Shown here one piece after another: positions 32,895 to 45,363 of a DNA stretch of 64,000 nt. The notes under the pieces were generated by a model. The model saw nothing but the letters and a program-made list of their open reading frames with translations, was not told the DNA's origin and did no database searches. Numbering within the stretch: position 1 is the stretch's first letter; the number at the start of each line of letters is the position of its first letter. Source of the stretch: CBDATA01 sp965215615 (GTDB taxonomy: Bacteria; Acidobacteriota; Vicinamibacteria; Marinacidobacterales; Marinacidobacteraceae); assembly GCA_965215615.1 (NCBI GenBank), contig OZ244068.1, forward strand, positions 2,604,001-2,668,000, in the 5' to 3' direction. The translations under genes and the position numbers were made by a program.

Positions 32895-32967
32895 CAAAGT
32901 GTTCCGTATCGGAAAAAGTTGGAAGCGTCCGGCAGGTGGTATTGCTCCGGTCGGCATGGACCGGCGT

Positions 32968-35959
<2,992 letters not shown>

Positions 35960-36118
35960 ACAAAATGTGAGTTCCGAAGAACTCGATTGCGGTCCGTTCG
36001 CCGTCGGCGCAATACGCACCTATGAAATTGCCAGACGCTTCCGTTTGAAAAAGAGGTTCTGCGCGGACTGATTTCCGCGCAATCCTGGTTTCGGGAATGC
36101 TCTCCTGCGAGGAGACTC

Positions 36119-36191
36119 TGGAGAATACCGGGCTCGAACCGGTGACCTCCTGCGTGCAAGGCAGGCGCTCTCCCGACTGAGCTAATTCCCC
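36119..36191 (-). tRNA. tRNA-Ala (UGC)
   Basis: On the minus strand GGGGAAU pairs with AUUCUCC in the acceptor stem (one G-U pair). The anticodon loop CUUGCAC gives UGC. The T arm has GGUUCGAGCC. CCA is not encoded. It lies in the 16S-23S spacer after tRNA-Ile. Confidence 0.93.
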
Positions 36192-36212
36192 CAAGAGCCA
36201 GCGCGCCGCCCA

Positions 36213-36289
<77 letters not shown>

Positions 36290-36472
36290 AGACGGCCATA
36301 TACCCGGACAAGGTGTGCTCCCGAAACACTCTCGGTAGTAGAACGAGCTCAGCCGAGTCGGAACGATTGACCTCAATTTCCCAGCCACGATCCGAAGCTC
36401 GCGAGCTTCGAACGCTTTTTGCCCTTGCCCGAAGGCTGGGCACCCCGACGTGAGCGCCGGAGAAGGAAATTG

Positions 36473-38036
<1,564 letters not shown>

Positions 38037-38225
38037 GTTGAAACCCTTGTCTCCGAAGAGACGCGGGAAGTTTGGGTGCGGAAACCGACTTGCCGGTGGC
38101 CAGCGAAAGCTGACCGCTTTGGGCGCAGGCAACCGTTCAGGCTGCCTTGGTCGGGATTCCTGAGTTCGACCTGTAATTCGTTCGAAAAATATACGTTCGC
38201 TCGACTGAGCTCGCTCTACCTCGTT
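38037..38225 (-). promoter_or_regulatory. rRNA leader and presumed promoter region
   Basis: No gene is here. On the minus strand TATATT (about 38188-38193) could be a -10 box in an otherwise GC-rich leader; I cannot identify a -35 box. The gap is long enough for a strong promoter and antitermination boxes, as expected between tyrS and 16S. Confidence 0.35.
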
Positions 38226-38261
38226 AAAAGAGAACCGAGACACCCCGCAGGGCGAGCGGGG
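38226..38261 (-). terminator. Intrinsic terminator after tyrS
   Basis: On the minus strand the stem CCCCGC/GCGGGG (38261-38256 and 38248-38243, seven-base loop) is followed by TTCTCTTTT at 38234-38226. It lies about 20 bases after the tyrS stop and would separate tyrS from the rRNA operon. Confidence 0.6.
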
Positions 38262-38277
38262 AACTCTAGCGACGGGG

Positions 38278-39516
38278 TCACTCGTTGTCAACCTGGGAAA
38301 CCGGAGGCGCGGACGGAAGGATCCGGAGGAAGCGGCGCTTCCCGACCCGGAGGACCGCGCCCTCCGGCGGTGCGTCCACCGTCGGATCTCCGGCGAGACG
38401 CTCCCCGTCCCAGGAGACCGCACCCTGAGCGAGCAGGCGGCGGGCCTCGGCCCGGCTCCGGGTGAGCTTTTCACCGGCGATCAGATCCAGCACCCGCACC
38501 GGCGACTGGACCCGGACGCTGTCCATGTCCTCCGGGAGCGATCCCCGGGAAAAGATGGCCTCGAACCGCTCCGCGGCAGCCCGCGCCGCTCCCTGCCCGT
38601 GAAAATCCGAGACGATGGCCCCGGCGAGATCCAGTTTCGCCTGCTTCGGATGGACCGATCCGGACTCGATGGACTCCCGCAAACGGGCGATCTCGGAGGG
38701 TGTCCGGTCGGTCAACAGTTCGAGGTACCGGAACATCAGTTCGTCGCTGATGGACATCAGCTTGCCGAACATGTCGTCGGGCGGATCCTGCACCCCAACG
38801 GCATTTCCGAGGCTCTTGGACATCTTTTCCACGCCGTCGAGACCTTCGAGCAGCGGCATGGTCAGCGCGACCTGCGGCCTGAGCCCGTACTCGCGCATGA
38901 TGTGGCGGCCCACCAGCAGGTTGAAGAGCTGGTCGGTCCCACCCAGCTCGAAGTCTGCTTTCAAGGCAACCGAGTCGTAGGCCTGGGCCAGCGGATACAG
39001 GAATTCGTGAATCGCTATCGGCTGCCCGCCGCGAAAACGCTTCTCGAAGTCGTCGCGCTCCAGCATCCGCGCCACCGTGTGACGGGACGCGAGACGGATC
39101 AGCCCCTCCGCGCCAAGCTCGGTCAACCATTTGCTGTTGAACGCGACGACGGTCTTCTCTTCATCCAGGATACGGAACACCTGCTCCCGGTAGGTTTCGG
39201 CGTTCTTCGTGATCTCGGCGGGCGTAAGCTGCGGACGGGTCTTCGACCGGCCGGTCGGATCTCCGATCATCCCGGTGAAATCGCCGATCACGAACCAGAC
39301 TTGATGGCCGAGAGCCTGGAAGTGCTTCATCTTCCGCATCACCACGGTGTGCCCGAGGTGCAGATCCGGAGCCGAAGGGTCGAAACCCACCTTCACCCGC
39401 AACGGCGCCCTGGAAGCGAGCGAACCGGCTACCCGCTGCCGCAGCTCCCCGCGCGGCTCGATCCGGTCCGCTCCCTTTTCGAGAAGCGCCACCTGACTCT
39501 CGAGTTCACTGGACAT
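38278..39516 (-). CDS. tyrS: Tyrosyl-tRNA synthetase
   Basis: A 412-residue class I synthetase charging tRNA-Tyr. The HLGH signature is at residues 53-56 and the KMSKS loop at 231-235. LGGTDQLFNLLVGR holds the tyrosine/ATP pocket; a C-terminal S4-like RNA-binding domain occupies about 345-410 (LTRSRAEARRLLAQGAVSWDG). TyrRS of the HIGH/KMSKS type with this S4 end is the TyrZ-like clade. The ATG at 39516 overlaps purN by 11 bases, and a terminator follows the stop. Confidence 0.95.
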   Translation of the reverse strand: MSSELESQVALLEKGADRIEPRGELRQRVAGSLASRAPLRVKVGFDPSAPDLHLGHTVVMRKMKHFQALGHQVWFVIGDFTGMIGDPTGRSKTRPQLTPAEITKNAETYREQVFRILDEEKTVVAFNSKWLTELGAEGLIRLASRHTVARMLERDDFEKRFRGGQPIAIHEFLYPLAQAYDSVALKADFELGGTDQLFNLLVGRHIMREYGLRPQVALTMPLLEGLDGVEKMSKSLGNAVGVQDPPDDMFGKLMSISDELMFRYLELLTDRTPSEIARLRESIESGSVHPKQAKLDLAGAIVSDFHGQGAARAAAERFEAIFSRGSLPEDMDSVRVQSPVRVLDLIAGEKLTRSRAEARRLLAQGAVSWDGERLAGDPTVDAPPEGAVLRVGKRRFLRILPSAPPVSQVDNE

Positions 39517-40195
39517 AGGTGGGTCTCAATCTGTCCGAACCGTAGGAAATCACCGCGTCGGGAGTGTTGAGGATCCGCCGCCCGACGACCCGCAGTCCGC
39601 CATCGAGAACCATGCCGATCGCCCGGGGAAAGATGTCGTGCTCGAGCTCCAGGATCCGCTCGGTGAGACTGCCGTGGGTGTCGTAGGCCCGAATTCGAAC
39701 CCCCGCCTGGAGGATGATGGGGCCACGATCCAGCTCTTCGTTCACGAAGTGTGCGGTGCAGCCGGCGATCCGGGCTCCGTAATCCAGCGCCTGGCGCGGG
39801 GCATCGAGGCCGCGAAAGGCCGGCAACAGCGACGGATGGATGTTCACGACGCAATCCGGATAGGCATCCACGATGACCCGCGAGAGGATCCGCATGAATC
39901 CGGCGAGGCAGACCAGATCCACCCGGTGTTCCCGCAGGATCTCGAGAACCGCCCGGTCGTACGACTCGCGGTCGGGAAACGGACGGTGCGAGAGGACCAC
40001 GGTCGGAATCCCGGCTTTTCGGGCGAGTTCGAGGCCGCCCGCCTTCTTCCGGTTGCTGAGCACGAGCGCCACTTCGGCGTTGAGGTTTCCGGCGGCGATC
40101 TCGTCGAGGATCGCCTTGAGGTTGGAACCCTTTCCGGAAATCAGCACGCCGAGACGGCGGCCGGAGGGAGGCTGGATGGTTCGAATCTTTGGCAT
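39506..40195 (-). CDS. purN: Phosphoribosylglycinamide formyltransferase
   Basis: A 229-residue protein. It transfers a formyl group from 10-formyltetrahydrofolate to GAR in purine synthesis (EC 2.1.2.2). Landmarks are GVLISGKGSNLKAILD (phosphate loop), LVCLAGFMRILS, VNIHPSLLPAFRGLDAPRQAL (catalytic Asn-His), and GCTAHFVNEELDRGPII with the catalytic Asp. Start at ATG 40195 (MPKIRTIQ) rather than the longer frame to 40234. It follows purM by 55 bases and overlaps tyrS. Confidence 0.95.
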   Translation of the reverse strand: MPKIRTIQPPSGRRLGVLISGKGSNLKAILDEIAAGNLNAEVALVLSNRKKAGGLELARKAGIPTVVLSHRPFPDRESYDRAVLEILREHRVDLVCLAGFMRILSRVIVDAYPDCVVNIHPSLLPAFRGLDAPRQALDYGARIAGCTAHFVNEELDRGPIILQAGVRIRAYDTHGSLTERILELEHDIFPRAIGMVLDGGLRVVGRRILNTPDAVISYGSDRLRPTYVQ

Positions 40196-40250
40196 CGGAA
40201 GAAATCTGCGGCGCGCAATCAGCCGCGGAAGCAAACAGGAGGATTCCGCA

Positions 40251-41294
40251 TCACGAGAGCCGGCCGCGATACCGGACGCGAGGGGAATCCGCCCCCGGTG
40301 TCACCTTGCCGATCGGGAACCCGTCGGGAAGCAAGGAGAGCGTGGCGGCGACATCGGCGGCAGCCACGATGACCACCATGCCAACGCCGCAGTTGAAAGC
40401 GCGGAGCATTTCCTCACTCGCCAGATTCCCGGCTTCCTGGAGGAAGCGGAAGAGAGGCGGAAGGCACCAGCCCTCGAGATCCAGATCGACCGAAACGCCC
40501 TTCGGGAGCACCCGCGGCAGGTTGCCGGGGAGGCCGCCCCCGGTAATGTGGGCGAGCGCCTTGACGCGCCCTTCGGCGAGCAGCGGGCGAATCGCCGGGA
40601 GATAACAGCGATGGGGCGCGAGCAGGGCATCGGCGGCCGTCGCATCCACTCCGGGCAGCGGATCGTCGAGTGCGAGAGCCAGCCGGTCGAAAACGATCGC
40701 GCGGGCGAGCGAATAGCCGTTCGTGTGAAGCCCGGTCGAAGGGAGACCGATGAGCGCGTCGCCGGGAGTCACCCGGGCACCGTCCACGATCCGTTCCTCC
40801 TCCACGAGCCCGACGATGGTCCCCGCGAGATCGTACTCTCCTCCGGGGTAGAACCCGGGCATTTCGGCGGTTTCTCCTCCGAGCAGCGCCACGCCGAATT
40901 CGCGGCAGGCGGCGGCGATCCCCCGAACCACCCCTTCGACCACGTCGCCGTCGAGCCGGCCCATCGCCAGGTAGTCGAGAAAGAAGAGCGGTTCGGCACC
41001 CTGAACCAGGATGTCGTTGATGCAGTGCGAGACCAGGTCGTACCCCGGGGCTTCGTGCCGGCCCGCTTCGCGCGCCACCTTGAGCTTGGTGCCCACCCCG
41101 TCGGTCGAGGCAACGAGAACTGGCCGCTCGTGCCGCGAGGCATCGAGTCGGAACAGCCCGCCGAAGTTCCCCACCGAACCGAGCACTTCGGGCCGGGAAG
41201 TGGAAGCGACGAGAGGGCGGATGCGATCGAGGGCCCGGTCGGCGGCGGCGATGTCCACGCCGGTCGAGCGGTAATCGAGCGCTTCGGGAGACAT
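40251..41294 (-). CDS. purM: Phosphoribosylformylglycinamidine cyclo-ligase
   Basis: A 347-residue AIR synthetase (EC 6.3.3.1), closing the imidazole ring with ATP. Signature segments are LVASTDGVGTKLKVA, DLVSHCINDILVQGAEPLFFLDYLA, LLGGETAEMPGFY, GLPSTGLHTNGYSLAR and HITGGGLPGNLPRVLP. Length fits the family (about 345). ATG 41294 is chosen; the open frame extends further but without similarity. It is 11 bases after the TPR gene stop, so probably in the same transcript. Confidence 0.95.
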   Translation of the reverse strand: MSPEALDYRSTGVDIAAADRALDRIRPLVASTSRPEVLGSVGNFGGLFRLDASRHERPVLVASTDGVGTKLKVAREAGRHEAPGYDLVSHCINDILVQGAEPLFFLDYLAMGRLDGDVVEGVVRGIAAACREFGVALLGGETAEMPGFYPGGEYDLAGTIVGLVEEERIVDGARVTPGDALIGLPSTGLHTNGYSLARAIVFDRLALALDDPLPGVDATAADALLAPHRCYLPAIRPLLAEGRVKALAHITGGGLPGNLPRVLPKGVSVDLDLEGWCLPPLFRFLQEAGNLASEEMLRAFNCGVGMVVIVAAADVAATLSLLPDGFPIGKVTPGADSPRVRYRGRLS

Positions 41295-41304
41295 GGGGGA
41301 AATT

Positions 41305-42081
41305 TTATTGCGGGGCGCGGGCGAGCTGACGAGCTGCCTCCGGATGGCCCGGAAAAATGCGGAGCGCCTCCTGAAACTGCGCCCGGGCGGCGGCCGGATC
41401 CCGGGCGAGAAGCTGGATTCCGATCTCGACCGCCTCCGCCGCCCGCCGGGCTCGGGAAAAACGGTCCAGCAGCCGCGCACCCTCCGCATCCCGGCCGGTG
41501 CGGAGCAACAGCCGCCCGAGAAGATAAGCGGGGCCGGGGTGCCAGGGAGCAACAGCGAGCGCCTCCCGAAGCGCCGCCTCGCCCGCTGCGTCCTCGCCCA
41601 CCGCGAGCAGCGCCTCTCCGAGCAGATGGAGCGCCTCGGCGCGGGGTGGGGCTTCGTCGCCCGTAGCCTCCGTCGCCCGCCGGGCGTGGCGGACGGCCTC
41701 TTGCGGATCGCCAACCCGCAGAAGGATCGCTCCGAGGAAATAGTGAGCGAACGGATGATCCGGATGGCGGCCCAGAACCGGGCCGAGAACGCCCCGCGCC
41801 TCGTCGTAGCGGCTCAACCGGAAAAGCAGCGAAGCGCGGGTCACCGCGAGCCCGGCTTGATCCGGCGCGAGATGAAGCGCACGCTCGAGAGCCTTCTCCG
41901 CCTCCGGGATCCGGTCTTCGCGCGTGAGAAGCTCGGCCAGCAGCGCGAGGCGGCGAGGATCCCGGCCCGAATCGTCGCCGAGCAGTTCGATCGCCTCGGC
42001 CGAACGACCATCTTCCGCAAGCCGTCGGGCTTCGAGCAGCACGTCCGCCTGAACGAGCGCCAGAACCAGAAGAAGATTCAC
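41305..42081 (-). CDS. TPR-repeat protein, exported
   Basis: A 258-residue protein. A short signal-like start MNLLLVLALVQADVLL is followed by about six helical repeats of TPR type (A..LL...GR..EA...L...L). Examples are RIPEAEKALERALHLAPDQ, HYFLGAILLRVGDPQEAVRH and LHLLGEALLAVGEDAAGEAALREAL. Such proteins scaffold other proteins. It overlaps the phosphopantetheinyl transferase gene by ATGA and precedes purM by 10 bases. Role unknown. Confidence 0.75.
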   Translation of the reverse strand: MNLLLVLALVQADVLLEARRLAEDGRSAEAIELLGDDSGRDPRRLALLAELLTREDRIPEAEKALERALHLAPDQAGLAVTRASLLFRLSRYDEARGVLGPVLGRHPDHPFAHYFLGAILLRVGDPQEAVRHARRATEATGDEAPPRAEALHLLGEALLAVGEDAAGEAALREALAVAPWHPGPAYLLGRLLLRTGRDAEGARLLDRFSRARRAAEAVEIGIQLLARDPAAARAQFQEALRIFPGHPEAARQLARAPQ

Positions 42082-42770
42082 GATGCGATCTCACAGGCGA
42101 CCGCCGCCGCGAACCGGGACTCTTCGAGGTTCACGAGCCGCCACCGGACCTCGGGGAGATGCGGGAAGTGGAACTCGCCGTCCGGTGCTCCCTCGATCAT
42201 CGGCACGGGGACCTCGAAGCGGGACGGACTCAAGGAAAATCCGGTTCCGAGAGCCTTGATGAGCGCCTCTTTCAAGGCCCAGAGGCGATAGAACACCTCG
42301 GCCTTTTCGCTTCCGGACGCGTTCCGGAGCGCCGCCATCTCCCGGGCACCATAGACCCTCGCGCCCAGGCCATCGAAGTTCTCGCGCGGCTTTCTCGCCT
42401 CGAGGTCCACTCCGAGCCGGCCCGAGGGAGCGAACGCGATGAGGCCGTGCGCGCCGCTGTGGCTGACATTGAACGAGGGACCGCTCCGCTCTCCGAGAAC
42501 ATGGGGCTTTCCGTGTTCCCCGTAGCCGAAACGAAGGTCCGGGTTCTCGCATCCCAGCCGTTCGCAAAGATGGACGCGAAGAGCCGAGCGACAGCGAAGG
42601 AATTGTCTCCGGGCGCGTTCCACGACGAACCGTTCGGCGCGGGCGCGCTCCGAGGTATCGAGCCACGACCAGGCAGACGCATCCCAGACGGAATTGGGCG
42701 CGAGATCGACTTCGAGGATGCTCACCGGGCCGACCCTGCGCCAGTCGGACGAATAGGGCAGGTCGGTCAT
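42078..42770 (-). CDS. 4'-phosphopantetheinyl transferase (Sfp/AcpT type)
   Basis: A 230-residue protein. It transfers phosphopantetheine from CoA to carrier-protein serines. The motif GRLGVDLEARKPRENF contains the Mg-binding Asp-x-Glu; EVFYRLWALKEALIKALGTGF contains the WxxKEA signature. Its length and two-domain pseudo-dimer shape fit Sfp-type enzymes serving secondary metabolism or fatty-acid carriers. No carrier protein or synthase is in the window, so the partner is elsewhere. The ATG at 42770 overlaps the preceding gene stop. Confidence 0.9.
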   Translation of the reverse strand: MTDLPYSSDWRRVGPVSILEVDLAPNSVWDASAWSWLDTSERARAERFVVERARRQFLRCRSALRVHLCERLGCENPDLRFGYGEHGKPHVLGERSGPSFNVSHSGAHGLIAFAPSGRLGVDLEARKPRENFDGLGARVYGAREMAALRNASGSEKAEVFYRLWALKEALIKALGTGFSLSPSRFEVPVPMIEGAPDGEFHFPHLPEVRWRLVNLEESRFAAAVACEIAS

Positions 42771-43579
42771 GAACGCGGGGCCAGGACCACTTCCCGGAGG
42801 TACGCGCCCATGCCGAGGCTTTGGTCCCACTGGCGCGGATAACCGAGCGAAACCTCCTGGAAAGGGATGCCGTCCCGCCAGATCGTGTTCCGGATGTGGA
42901 GGTGGCCATAGACCACGGCGCAGGCATCGTGCCGGAGATGCCAGTTACGGGTCCGACGGGTGCCGCACCAAGGCCGGAAACGCGGAATCCGTGGCAGGAC
43001 GGCGTGCTCCTCCTCGAGCGGGAAGTGGTTGATGAGCACCTTCGGGAGTTTCGGAGCCGCGCTCAGCCGGGCTTCGGCTTCCGCACACCGGGCGGCGCAC
43101 CACGCGGCGCGCCCCGGCCACGGATCGGGGTGGAGGAAGAACTCGTCGGAACAGACCGAACGCTGCTCGCGAGCCCAGGCGACAACCCCGTCCGCCGGAA
43201 CCTCGGGAGGCCGGAAGCTGTAGTCGTAGAGCAGGAACAGGGGTGCGAGCAGTACGTCCCCATCCCGATGCGGAAACACCGGATAGGGATCCTCGGGGGT
43301 GATCGCCCCGTGGGATCGCGCGACCTCCACCAGATGGCGGTAGAGCGATTCGCCGCGGAGTCCGTTCCGGGTGGTCCAGAGTTCATGATTCCCAGGAATC
43401 CAGACCAGTTGACGAAACCGCGCCCTGAGCAGGTGGAGGCACCAGTCGAGGTGGATGTCTCCATCGGTGACATCCCCGGCCAGAATCAGCCAGTCGTCCG
43501 GACACGCGGGCAGCTCTTCGAGGGCGCGCCGGTTCTCCCGGAACGACAGGTGCAGGTCGGAGAGCGCGAGAAGCCGCAT
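42767..43579 (-). CDS. Metallophosphoesterase
   Basis: A 270-residue calcineurin-like phosphoesterase. Motifs in order: LALSDLHLS (D-x-H), LILAGDVTDGD (GD-x-x-D), WIPGNHELW (GNH-E), LINHFPLEEE (H) and VVYGHLHIRN (GHxH). All metal ligands are present. Start at ATG 43579 (MRLLALSDLHL); ATG 43591 is also in frame. Substrate unknown. Neighbours suggest simple cotranscription with the phosphopantetheinyl transferase. Confidence 0.85.
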   Translation of the reverse strand: MRLLALSDLHLSFRENRRALEELPACPDDWLILAGDVTDGDIHLDWCLHLLRARFRQLVWIPGNHELWTTRNGLRGESLYRHLVEVARSHGAITPEDPYPVFPHRDGDVLLAPLFLLYDYSFRPPEVPADGVVAWAREQRSVCSDEFFLHPDPWPGRAAWCAARCAEAEARLSAAPKLPKVLINHFPLEEEHAVLPRIPRFRPWCGTRRTRNWHLRHDACAVVYGHLHIRNTIWRDGIPFQEVSLGYPRQWDQSLGMGAYLREVVLAPRS

Positions 43580-43596
43580 CGGAGACAGCATCCAGT

Positions 43597-45249
43597 CTAT
43601 TGCGGGCTTTCTCCGTCCTCTTTCAGGAGAAACGTTTCCGGGCGCACCTCCCGGAGGGTCGAGACGGTGCCCGACGGCCAGAAGACCCGGATCTGCGGAA
43701 AGTGGCTCGCTTCCCCGAGGCCGAGCAGGACCAGCAGCTCGTTGCTTCCCAGAAATCCGTCGCTGCCACGCAGCTCTCGAACCATCACCCGGTCCGTCTC
43801 GCGGTTGGCTTCGATGCGGGCTCCCCACCCTTCGCGGCTGCTCGCCGTCCCGACCAGGCGGAGCCGGACCGCCGGCGAGGCGGGTTCGCCGAGCAGGAGG
43901 TCGGGAGAAGCGTCCAGATTGGTGACCACGAGATCGAGATCGCCGTCGGAATCCAGATCGGCAAGCGCTCCGCCCCGGCTCGACCGAAGCGGCCCCTCGA
44001 TCCGCTCGGGCGCGAAGAAGCCGGTCCCGTCGTTTCGGAAGAACTGGTTGGACTGCTCGTAGGGCTCGCCGAGCTCGGGATGGACGCGGAGCTCGGGGTA
44101 GATGTGGCCGTTCGCGAAAAACAGATCCAGGTCGCCGTCGTGGTCGAGATCGAGCGGCAGCACCGCCCATCCGAGAAAGGCGAGGGTCGTGAGGCTGAGG
44201 CCGGCTTCGGCAGTGTCATCGGTGAAACGGAGCGGGCCTCCCGGAGCTCCGCGGTTCCGGAAGAAGGTGTTGTAGTCGCGCTGGAAGTTCGTGACCACGA
44301 GATCGGTGTCGCCGTCGCCGTCGAAATCCCCGGCGGCGGAACCCATGCCCGACTGTTCCATCCCGGAGCCGCTGTACGCCGCCCCGGAAAGCAGCGAGAC
44401 ATCCTCGAACCCCATGCCGCCCCGGTTCCGGAAAAGGAGATCGCGGGTCGCGTCGGCGGCCACCCGGATCTCGGGAAGCAGGTCGCCGTCGAGATCGGTC
44501 AGCAGGACACTGAAGCTGCGGGCATCCGGAGCATGGACACCGGCCATCCGGGTCACGTCCTCGAAGAAACGGCCTCCCTGATTCCGGTAGAGGACATCCG
44601 GCTCGGCGGGAAGGCCGTTCGGCCCGCAGAACACTTCGAGGCCGAAGTAGGGACAGCGACTCCTGAGGTCGGCCCGGAACCGGTCCACGTAGTTGACGAC
44701 GTAGAGATCGGGCCAGCCATCGCCGTCGAGGTCGGAAAAAGCCGCGCCCACTCCGAAGCCGTCGTGGGCGAGCCCGAACTCGGAGGTGGCGCGGCGAAAC
44801 GTCCCGTCGCCCCGGTTCTCGAAAAAGACATTGGGGCCGAGGTTGACCACCAGCAGATCGGTGTCCCCGTCGTTATCGAAATCGGCGGCCGCGCAGGCAC
44901 CGGCATATCCGCGGTCCCCCACTCCCGAAGTCTCGGTCACATCCTCGAAACGGAGCCCGCCCCGATTGCGAAAAAGGCGGTTCCCGAGTGTCCCCGGTTC
45001 AGGCGGCCGGCCTTCGAGCGCAGCCGCAGCGTCGCCGCCATCCGCAAAATAGAGGTCGGGAAGTCCATCCGCGTCATAGTCGAGAACGCAGACACCCGAG
45101 CCCACCGTCTCGGCGATGGTCGCCTTGGGAAGTTCCCCGGCGTGGTTCCGAACCGGAAGGAAATCCGGGCGAAGCGCGTAGTCGGTCTGCGCCGGTGCCA
45201 GCGGTACGACCAGCAGGGTGGCCAGGAGAAGACGCGCACCCCCGGCCAT
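43597..45249 (-). CDS. CRTAC1-family FG-GAP protein with ASPIC/UnbV end, exported
   Basis: A 550-residue secreted or surface protein: signal MAGGARLLLATLLVVPLAPAQ, then seven Asp-rich calcium-binding propeller repeats such as DYDADGLPDLYF, DFDNDGDTDLLVVN, DLDGDGWPDLYVVN and DLDSDGDLDLVVTN. A conserved Cys pair is in SRCPYFGLEVFCGPNGLP. The C-terminal ~80 residues are the ASPIC/UnbV module (ELRGSDGFLGSNELLVLLGLG, FWPSGTVSTL). The family is abundant in Acidobacteriota and probably binds ligands or proteins outside the cell; no enzyme activity is established. Directly upstream is a TonB-dependent receptor gene. Confidence 0.85.
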   Translation of the reverse strand: MAGGARLLLATLLVVPLAPAQTDYALRPDFLPVRNHAGELPKATIAETVGSGVCVLDYDADGLPDLYFADGGDAAAALEGRPPEPGTLGNRLFRNRGGLRFEDVTETSGVGDRGYAGACAAADFDNDGDTDLLVVNLGPNVFFENRGDGTFRRATSEFGLAHDGFGVGAAFSDLDGDGWPDLYVVNYVDRFRADLRSRCPYFGLEVFCGPNGLPAEPDVLYRNQGGRFFEDVTRMAGVHAPDARSFSVLLTDLDGDLLPEIRVAADATRDLLFRNRGGMGFEDVSLLSGAAYSGSGMEQSGMGSAAGDFDGDGDTDLVVTNFQRDYNTFFRNRGAPGGPLRFTDDTAEAGLSLTTLAFLGWAVLPLDLDHDGDLDLFFANGHIYPELRVHPELGEPYEQSNQFFRNDGTGFFAPERIEGPLRSSRGGALADLDSDGDLDLVVTNLDASPDLLLGEPASPAVRLRLVGTASSREGWGARIEANRETDRVMVRELRGSDGFLGSNELLVLLGLGEASHFPQIRVFWPSGTVSTLREVRPETFLLKEDGESPQ

Positions 45250-45281
45250 GCCGCCTACTCTACTTTCCCCCGGACACGCGA

Positions 45282-45348
45282 ATGCCGGCGGTGCCTGAAC
45301 ACCGCCGGCATGGGGTTCCGGCGGGAGACGCATGAGGCCTCCCGCCGG
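45282..45348 (-). terminator. Two tandem hairpins after the TonB receptor gene
   Basis: A perfect 12-bp stem ATGCCGGCGGTG/CACCGCCGGCAT (45282-45293 and 45300-45311, six-base loop). A second, near-perfect stem lies at 45317-45327 and 45339-45348. Both are between the receptor stop (45364) and the CRTAC1 gene start (45249). There is no T tract, so termination may be Rho-aided, or they may stabilise RNA ends. Confidence 0.55.
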
Positions 45349-45363
45349 GATGGTCAGGCGAGA

